DNA from: Clostridiales bacterium
Lineage (GTDB): Bacteria > Bacillota > Clostridia > Lachnospirales > WQUN01
Direction: 5' to 3'
Length of the DNA: 64,000 bases
Assembly: GCA_031287685.1 (NCBI GenBank)
Contig: JAITSQ010000011.1
Coordinates: forward strand, 1-64,000
The position numbers and the translations under genes were made by a program. Within the stretch, counting starts at the first letter, position 1, and every line of letters starts with the position of its first letter. This document shows positions 58,801 to 64,000 of the stretch, one piece after another. The notes beneath the pieces were generated by a model. That model did not search any database, was not told where the DNA came from, and saw only the letters and a list, made by a program, of their open reading frames with translations.

Positions 58801-61612
58801 GTTCGTGATTACGGCGGTGTTCAAGTCTGCCGGCGACCCAAGCACGAATTTTTATGACGTGAACGTCGCGGTGGACCCGGCCTATACTGGCGGAACCGCT
58901 AAGATTACCAAAATCGGCGGCGTTACGGCGGACTTGACGTTGGCGAGGGACCTCGAAGAGGGAACGGAAATAACGGTAACGGCGACGGCGACGCCGGACG
59001 AGGATAAATACTTCGTCGGCTGGTATAAAGGAGAAGAACGCGTCAGCGCGGACAAGAAATTTACCTTTATCTTAGGTGAGGACGAATTAGCGGACGGGGA
59101 CGGCGTGATTTTCCTCAAGGCGCGGTTCCGCGAAGCCATAGACGTGCCCATAACTGTGAGTAAGATTAAGAGAGCGCCCGGGGGCCGGCTCAACATCACG
59201 CAGGTGCGAAACAAACTCAAGCTTGTCGGGACCGCGCCGGACGGGTTTGACCTCGGCACGGTGAGAGAAACCTTCGATGTGTCGAAGGTGGGGAATGAGG
59301 CTTGGGGTAACTCGCGCAACGGCTCGTGGACTATTCCCAACCAGTCGAAGTCTCTCGGCGAGTATAATATAGTGGGAAGCTTCACTCCCGAAACGACGCC
59401 GGACGGGTATAAACTTATCTTCCGGAATGGGGCGAATAAGCTTAAAGTGGAAGCAGACCCTACGTATACGGTCAAAGCCGTGGCTAACTTAGGCGCGGGC
59501 GGGTCGGTAGTGATAACCCAAGTTGACGGCGACGCCCAACCTCCCTATACCACGGCGAAAACGGACTTGATCGTGGACGCGGTTGTGGCTGTTTCGGCTA
59601 CCGCCCGTACGGGTTATCATTTCTCCGGGTGGTACCTCGGGACGGACACGAACGGGACGCCCGTGTCAGTCTCGGCTGCGAATGTGTACGAAGTAAGCGA
59701 CGACGATACGGACGACGACGGCGTAATCACGCTCACCGCGAAGTTTGAGGCAAACCGAAGCGTTTACGTAAAGGCGAATCCGTCAACGGGCGGAACCGTG
59801 GAGTGGGCTGGCGTGGAAGATGGGCTTAATAAAGCTCCCGGCGCCACCCTCACTGCGAACGCAACGGAGAACCCGGGCTATACGTTCGCGGGCTGGTCTG
59901 TGACCGAACCCGGCGGCGCGGGCAGTACAGACATAGACACAGAAAACCTGTCGTACACGTACGTTGTGCCGGAGGGAACGGGCGACGTAACCCTGATCGC
60001 GAATTTTACGAAAATTCCGCACTTCGGCCAGTCCCGCGTGAAAATTCAGAAGGCGGGCGGCGGCGGCACCGCGTATATAAAAACAATAGGCGGCGCGGCG
60101 CAGCCTATGGGCACGCTTGAGGCTTGGGTCGATAACGGCGTTAATATCAGAGTATCCGCCTCCCCCGACGCGCAAAGCGATTTCGCGGGCTGGAGCGTTA
60201 AAACCGCCGCGCCGCCGAAAACGTCGAGCGCGAGCGAATGGACTTATCAAGTCGCGGAAAGCGACGCGGCCGCCGGACAAATCGTCATAGAAGCCAAGTT
60301 TGTAAGCAAACCGGTTGACGACACGCGGCTTTTAACCCTCACGGCCTCCCCCGCCGGCGCGGGGACGGTCTCGGGCGGCGGCTCCCGCGCAAGGGGCGCG
60401 GAGGCCGCTTTCTCCGCCGCCGCGAACACGGGCTGGATTTGCGTCGGATTTTATGAAGCCGGCGAGCCGCTCTATGTTTCGAGGGAAAAGAATTTGTCGT
60501 GGCACGTCGCGCTGGATAATAACCGCGCGATAGAAGCGCGGTTCGAGCCGTACGCGGAAGGCTCTGGCGGCTCAGGCGGCTCCCGGAGCTCCAGCGGCTC
60601 GAGCAGTTCAACCCCCACGACTGGCGCGGATACGGCGATTTCGGGACAGCCAAAGGCTTCCGCGGCGCTCCCCGCCCAGCTGTTGGAGAACTTAAACGCG
60701 GCGCTGAAAGAATCGGGCCTCCCCGCGCTCACGAGCGTGAGAACCTATATACCCGCTTTGGCAGGCGCGTCCGAGGCCGCGGTTTCGCTTGAGGCGCACA
60801 AAGCCATAACCTTCAGTCTTTCGGGAGCTTCCGTGCTGGAGATCCCCGGAAGCGCGCTCCTTAAAGCCGCCTCCGCGGCGAGAAATATTACTATTGTGAA
60901 CGAGCCGTATACCGCGGCGCTGCCGCCGGCTTTCGCGAAGTCCGCCGTATCCGCGCCCGAACAGACCTTCACGATTGTTACTTCCGTGGCGGCGAATAAC
61001 GCGCTGACCTCCGCGCTTGCCGCCCGCGACAAGGCGAACGAAACCATCTCCGCCAAAGCCTTGACTCTCGCTGTTTTGAGCGGGGATAAGGCGGCCGCGC
61101 GCTATAAACAGCCCATTCAGATCAGGGCGGCGCTCCCCGGGAAGCTTTCGGCGGCGCAGCTTAAAAACCTGACGGGCATACTCTATAACCCGAAAACGGG
61201 CGAACTTAAGCAGCTCGGCGGAGAAGTTTCCTCCGACGGCAAGACTTTCACGTTCTATACCTATGAACCGGGCGTGTTCACGATTGCCGTTTCTAATAAG
61301 CTGGCGAAGCTGACGCTCAGCCCGGGCAATTCGCTCGTCGTGTTAGGGAACGGCTCGCCCTACGTAAATATAGCGGACGCGGCGAAAGCTCTCGGAGCGT
61401 CCGTAAGTTACGGTGAGGCGGAGAAAACCGTCACTATAAAATTCGGCAAAAAGACCTTTGAAGCCGCCGCCGGGCGCGCCTTGCCGGGGAATATGGGTAC
61501 GCCGTCAATAACGAACGGGCAGGTGTATGTTCCGCTCAGATATCTGTCGGAAGTCCTTGGCGCGAACGTGCTGTGGAACGAAAAAACGAAAACCGCCGAG
61601 GTTTATTATTAG
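55835..61612 (+). CDS. Giant multi-domain surface protein with C-terminal stalk domain
   Basis: 1925 residues; ATG 55835 follows AAGGAGG. One N-terminal membrane/signal helix (about 28-50, AVITAASLLIVLGALAGSFL). A cohesin-like beta domain (about 60-240). Three and a half 16-residue acidic repeats EAEAITEPEEE (about 262-320). MBG-like beta modules (about 490-740; VKPAKLTIIQ, ITVTRTSDGYNGG). Five InlB-B/Listeria-Bacteroides-type repeats (about 1005-1570; YFVGWYKGE, YHFSGWYLG, YTFAGWSV, SDFAGWSVK). A Gly/Ser linker, then a domain like that of the 35453 protein, and a copper-amine-oxidase-N stalk (about 1825-1925; YVNIADAAKALGASVSYGEA, VPLRYLSEVLGANVLW). No LPXTG. Probably exported and displayed on the surface. 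Expression may be phase-variable. Confidence 0.88.
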   Translation: MKNRKGIFYEWNNKHGDKPKIVIKKKAVITAASLLIVLGALAGSFLGLARLPWEASADPAPLKITLHDGEGNNRPKLEPGDPYEENSATPRQWLSRASLTYSDHLPNDVYLTVKAANIADWNDAANYYKMNVNYDDAAFKLSPDDDKFTPNSETLDGGKFIANVADMGDPDIDDDGYVEVEWGTPDGGTINPAGTEKLKLKGKDLFTLHFVLKPDAPAGNYDFRVDIVSATTVAFAPSFGPVTVYADDLPTDLGEQAEVIPEAEAITEPEEEIAPEDEAEAITEPEEEITSEGEAEAITEPEEETTSGGEAEALTGDGEEDGGAGGSMPVRPYALILPEPTPGPIETSDLVAPNSPGASAAIKVERNLYVKTPPKADPATYGMGLANTTDGRSITIGTDADMLADDATAAGEVVDSNGDPVIGSWKWRPVKNANGDGPGKLYPPVGWDGSEALYCAGPVEGSSKEYYYAFFTADSGTYSNDTKVVSKVTKNTISPRPVELTMPDKSFDYGDFIEAEDLENITLSKPTTGAWNTRVVGDDSFPARPLSLVSAGGYIKTQPDPADGGAEKQRVTGAVGGYPAGLTAAADSYNYDPDTGAIIGSNSGTQYPNYVFTVKPAKLTIIQAAPAIEGLTLELLDGSGEVIPDTEYGSLRVGATGLKVKVAGDPNYDNTVDADTPGTYSYTRTPAGLNINAGTGAINSINKAGIYTITVTRTSDGYNGGSGNYNGEIAGAITITVSEDIGLTIKAHETAQMNHGKYEVTPEPVSGENEWNVIVYGTNARAGLGGTPLAADSEYVGVQVSVDGAANLWPPAAANKWVVSYDGGGHWKALSGAFNAADHPYTGNQPASDMESVTFWLAPGDAGLKPIVLGKGFNAVDDTVSPYNQCVLNIKYVPYGYREVVEKSNDAGMGSITPSGALTTTKVAAAGTALNPKAVPEAGYDIDYYSFREPAGAGSGATNAVSAGKTRYTPADKAEGIALSVPEGGAAVPFVITAVFKSAGDPSTNFYDVNVAVDPAYTGGTAKITKIGGVTADLTLARDLEEGTEITVTATATPDEDKYFVGWYKGEERVSADKKFTFILGEDELADGDGVIFLKARFREAIDVPITVSKIKRAPGGRLNITQVRNKLKLVGTAPDGFDLGTVRETFDVSKVGNEAWGNSRNGSWTIPNQSKSLGEYNIVGSFTPETTPDGYKLIFRNGANKLKVEADPTYTVKAVANLGAGGSVVITQVDGDAQPPYTTAKTDLIVDAVVAVSATARTGYHFSGWYLGTDTNGTPVSVSAANVYEVSDDDTDDDGVITLTAKFEANRSVYVKANPSTGGTVEWAGVEDGLNKAPGATLTANATENPGYTFAGWSVTEPGGAGSTDIDTENLSYTYVVPEGTGDVTLIANFTKIPHFGQSRVKIQKAGGGGTAYIKTIGGAAQPMGTLEAWVDNGVNIRVSASPDAQSDFAGWSVKTAAPPKTSSASEWTYQVAESDAAAGQIVIEAKFVSKPVDDTRLLTLTASPAGAGTVSGGGSRARGAEAAFSAAANTGWICVGFYEAGEPLYVSREKNLSWHVALDNNRAIEARFEPYAEGSGGSGGSRSSSGSSSSTPTTGADTAISGQPKASAALPAQLLENLNAALKESGLPALTSVRTYIPALAGASEAAVSLEAHKAITFSLSGASVLEIPGSALLKAASAARNITIVNEPYTAALPPAFAKSAVSAPEQTFTIVTSVAANNALTSALAARDKANETISAKALTLAVLSGDKAAARYKQPIQIRAALPGKLSAAQLKNLTGILYNPKTGELKQLGGEVSSDGKTFTFYTYEPGVFTIAVSNKLAKLTLSPGNSLVVLGNGSPYVNIADAAKALGASVSYGEAEKTVTIKFGKKTFEAAAGRALPGNMGTPSITNGQVYVPLRYLSEVLGANVLWNEKTKTAEVYY
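56618..56809 (+). repeat. 48-bp tandem repeats encoding EAEAITEPEEE units
   Basis: Three near-identical 48-bp units starting at 56618, 56666 and 56714, and a worn fourth at 56762, inside the giant gene. They encode a highly acidic linker. Confidence 0.85.
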
Positions 61613-61636
61613 GCCGATTCCTTGTTTGGTTTGCTG

Positions 61637-61692
61637 GTTTCGAGCCGGAAATCGCGATGAAAGCAGCTTATTTCAAACGGAATTGCTATAAG
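61637..61692 (+). repeat. Family C module, copy near the giant gene
   Basis: TTTCGAGCCGGAAATCGCGA is the inverted counterpart of the block at 13515-13535; TTTCAAACGGAATTGCTATA matches the array end at 10491-10508. The two blocks have opposite relative orientation compared with 13515-13562. Confidence 0.65.
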
Positions 61693-61718
61693 GCGCCGTT
61701 TTCGACGCGTTAAGTATT

Positions 61719-61770
61719 AAAAAAAGCCCGCCGGATTGATTTTAGGTCGTCCGGCGGGCTTTTTTGCGCG
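61719..61770 (+). terminator. Terminator of the giant surface-protein gene
   Basis: AAAAAAGCCCGCCGGA (near 61720-61735) pairs with TCCGGCGGGCTTTTTT (61750-61765), followed by GCGCG. Long perfect stem with an A run before and a T run in the 3' arm, so it can act in both directions. Confidence 0.85.
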
Positions 61771-61961
61771 AGTGCGGTTTGGGATATACGCGGTTTCGCG
61801 GGCGCGTATGGCTTTCATCGCGGAGGGGCCGCCAAAACGCCGCAAAGTTACCCGCGGCTTCAACCGCCAAACGCGAGTGTCGTTTACGCGCGCTTCGGTA
61901 ACTAGCCGCGTTAACCCATTTGAAAAACGCCCGATTTACAGTAAAGGGGCTAGGGGGGCAA

Positions 61962-62019
61962 GCAAGAAGGGAGCTTTGGATTGTCTAAACCTTTTCAGAC
62001 AATCCAAAACACCGAGCAA
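61962..62019 (+). repeat. Palindromic repeat, family A copy 10
   Basis: GCAAGAAGGGAGCTTT, stem GGATTGTCTAAA (61978-61989) with TTCAGACAATCC (one mismatch), loop CCTT, then AAAACACCGAGCAAA. It has the same upper stem as copy 6. Confidence 0.85.
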
Positions 62020-62269
62020 AGCGCCGATATATAACACAGGCGCGGCTTTTTGGGCGCTTTCGCGTCCGCCCTCGCGCTCCCCGCTTCGCGGGGCGCCGCT
62101 ATCCCTTGCCCGGAAGCGTTGCAAAGCAAATGCGTGGGTTGCGGGCGTCGTTAAGCCGCCAGTACCCGCGGAGGGAAAAATTGAAGTTATCTCGAGCCTT
62201 TAGCCGTGAGTTCCTCGTAATCTCTGTACAGCGATCTGCGCTCACTTTCAAGCGTCGCTGAATCCTGTC
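62020..62269. other. Gap before ftsH with a possible gene relic
   Basis: No complete gene. On the minus strand a 33-codon frame (62187-62288) without a start codon reads RLRQDSATLESERRSLYRDY, then EELTAKGSR. Its charged helical look suggests the lost end of a gene, but the family is unclear. Confidence 0.3.
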
Positions 62270-63988
62270 TTAACCGGCCGTCAGCCTGTCAACGTCCTCC
62301 TCGCCGAGGCTCTCCCGCTCGATAAGCTCCTCCGCGAGCGCCGTCAGCTTGTCCATATTACGGCGCAAAAGCTCCGTGACTTCTTTGTACAGTTCGCCCG
62401 CCAGGGCCGCGCATTCGCTGTAAATCCTGTCGCCGGCGCCCGCGCCGTCGATTATTTCGGCGTTTATAAGCCCGGCCTCGCCCATACCGCAAACGCTCAC
62501 CATATCGCGGATTATCTCGCTTATGGTTTCTATGTCGGCGGCGGCGCCGGTGGTGATGTTGTCCGCGCCGAAAACCAGCTCCTCGGCGGCGCGCCCCGCG
62601 CAACTGACCATAACGCTGCGGCGCAGCTCGGACTTCGTGCGGTAGGCGCGGTCCGGCGGCACGTTCACGCAGAAGCCGCCCGCCCCGCGAGAGCTTGGGA
62701 CGACCGTAATCTTAAGCACGGAGTTCTCCGGCAGGAGGAGCTTGCAGGCCAGGGCGTGACCAGCTTCGTGGAAGGCGGTTACGCGGCGGTCGGCCTCTCG
62801 CAGGCCGCTTAAGTCTTTTTTGGGCGAACCGGCGACCACGGTGTAATACGCCTTTTCGACGTCCTCCCCCGTTATGCTTTCGCCGCCTCTGTTCGCGGCG
62901 ATTATGCCGGCTTCGTTCATCAATCCGGCTAATTTGGCCCCGCTGAAATACACGGTTGACTTGGCCAGGCGCTCAAAATCCACATCCCCGGCGATTTTTT
63001 TGCCGGCGGCGCAAAGCTCCAGAATTTTCCGGCGCGCCGACAAGTCCGGCAGGCCCACCTCCACCCGGCGGTCGAACCGCCCGGGGCGGAGCAGGGCTTC
63101 GTCCAGCGTGTCGGGGCGGTTTGTCGCGGCGATTACGACGACGCCGCAATCCTCCTTAAAGCCCGACATTTCTGTAAGGAGCGCGTTCAGCGTCTGTTCG
63201 CGCTCGTCGTTGCCGCCGTTCGGGGCGTTCGTCCGCTTTTTGCCGAGCGCGTCTATCTCGTCGATGAAGATAACGGCCTTTTTGCTCTCCCGCGCTTTCT
63301 TGAAAAGCTCGCGTATTCGGCCGGCCCCGACGCCCACGTACATCTGCACAAAGTCCGAGCCGGACACGGCGTAAAACGGCACGCCCGCCTCGCCGGCCAC
63401 GGCTCGGGCCAGGAGCGTCTTTCCCGTGCCCGGGGGCCCGCAGAAAATCACTCCTTTGGGGAGCTTCGCGCCGATTCGGGCGTATTTTTCCGGCTCCCTG
63501 ATGAAATTTACTATATCCGCGACGGCTTCCTTGGCTTCCTCGCTGCCCGCGACGCTTGAAAAATCACACCCAGCCGTTTCGCTTCCGTCCCGAAGGGAGA
63601 TTCCCATAGAACCCTGCCCGTTCCGGCGCGAAAAGAGGAAAAAAGCGGCGAACATAGCGCCGCCCGCCAGAAGCTGGCTGTACCGCGCGCCCTCACGCAC
63701 GGCCACGCCGCGCTCAAGGAGCGTCCGCTTGAAATCCTCCGAGCGCGGGTCGTCCGTTTTATATTTCCTGGAATCGCCGGAGAGGGTAAAGCTCAGCGCG
63801 CCCCCGCCGCTTATTTCGGCGGACTCCACCCTCCCGGACTCAAGCCACCCCATAAACTCCGTATACGGCACGCGCGCCACGGCGGAAGCCGCGTTAAAAT
63901 ACGCCGCCGCCAGAAGCGCGGCGACCGAACCCGCCAGAATACAAAAGCGCAGTCCCCTTTTTCCTGATTTCCCATTTAAGTTAAACAT
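62270..63988 (-). CDS. ftsH: FtsH-type membrane ATP-dependent zinc protease
   Basis: 572 residues. Membrane quality-control protease. Two N-terminal helices (about 16-34 and 103-119) with a short external domain between. AAA+ part: Walker A GPPGTGKT (184-191), pore loop SDFVQMYVGVGAGRI, Walker B VIFIDEIDALG, and arginine-finger region NRPDTLDEALLRPGRFDR. Protease part: HEAGH (407-411) and the later acidic ligand region VFGADNITTGAAADIE. Somewhat shorter than usual (600-650), mainly in the external loop and tail. The start is just inside the window edge; GGGGGGAT lies upstream. Confidence 0.93.
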   Translation of the reverse strand: MFNLNGKSGKRGLRFCILAGSVAALLAAAYFNAASAVARVPYTEFMGWLESGRVESAEISGGGALSFTLSGDSRKYKTDDPRSEDFKRTLLERGVAVREGARYSQLLAGGAMFAAFFLFSRRNGQGSMGISLRDGSETAGCDFSSVAGSEEAKEAVADIVNFIREPEKYARIGAKLPKGVIFCGPPGTGKTLLARAVAGEAGVPFYAVSGSDFVQMYVGVGAGRIRELFKKARESKKAVIFIDEIDALGKKRTNAPNGGNDEREQTLNALLTEMSGFKEDCGVVVIAATNRPDTLDEALLRPGRFDRRVEVGLPDLSARRKILELCAAGKKIAGDVDFERLAKSTVYFSGAKLAGLMNEAGIIAANRGGESITGEDVEKAYYTVVAGSPKKDLSGLREADRRVTAFHEAGHALACKLLLPENSVLKITVVPSSRGAGGFCVNVPPDRAYRTKSELRRSVMVSCAGRAAEELVFGADNITTGAAADIETISEIIRDMVSVCGMGEAGLINAEIIDGAGAGDRIYSECAALAGELYKEVTELLRRNMDKLTALAEELIERESLGEEDVDRLTAG

Positions 63989-64000
63989 CTATATCCCCCC

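Overview
The window looks like chromosomal DNA of an anaerobic, spore-forming, Clostridia-like Firmicute with fairly high GC. The evidence is a sigma-G sporulation factor, a DnaD/DnaI primosome pair, a Ger(x)C germination-protein remnant, a complete Rnf complex, a V-type ATPase operon, a clostridial-type GlgC/GlgD pair, and TTGACA/TATAAT promoters with strong Shine-Dalgarno sites. No genus is named because nothing here fixes one.

Layout. 1-5.1 kb: an LRR/stalk surface protein, a CstA-type peptide/pyruvate transporter, and three decayed genes (PIN toxin, Ger(x)C, serine recombinase). 5.1-13 kb: an unknown 154-aa protein, tRNA-Gly, a small possible spore protein, two large membrane proteins, CheV with type II pantothenate kinase, and a split TauE/SafE permease. 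13.5-24.8 kb: apt, recJ, sigG, three related small membrane proteins (one with a pseudopilin-like tail), radA, tmRNA, an SDR reductase, a SprA-like protein, dut, a CarD-like regulator and asnB. 25-28 kb: an XRE regulator with a membrane partner, and an NfeD/flotillin pair. 28.1-35.4 kb: one long minus-strand unit, ATPase-rnfCDGEAB-orf70-trpC-trpF. 35.4-37.5 kb: a second LRR surface protein. 37.6-47.2 kb: tRNA-Leu followed by nine V-ATPase genes and one unknown gene. 47.2-54.7 kb: rpmE, the operon murC-dnaD-dnaI-hemW, and glgC-glgD. 55-61.6 kb: a 195-aa tyrosine recombinase and a divergent 1925-residue surface protein. 62.3-64 kb: an FtsH-type protease.

Two things stand out. First, the intergenic region between the recombinase and the giant surface protein carries two 27-bp inverted repeats (26/27 identical). 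Each is built like a tyrosine-recombinase core site: 9-bp inverted arms around an identical, asymmetric 8-bp centre. They enclose a terminator-like hairpin, which suggests a phase-variable switch of the FimB/RecV kind.

Second, the window is peppered with a modular palindromic repeat family. A conserved punctuation sequence (ACCGAGCAAGAAGG, then GGCTTT) separates hairpins whose stems differ between copies but stay paired by compensatory changes. Copies lie in leaders, in 3' regions, inside the V-ATPase operon, and once in frame inside a membrane-protein gene. Longer (~100-bp) nested-hairpin members occur four times. A three-module array closed by its own terminal stem forms the apparent leader of cheV.

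Energy metabolism is coherent: Rnf would couple ferredoxin:NAD+ oxidoreduction to an ion gradient that the V-type ATPase shares.
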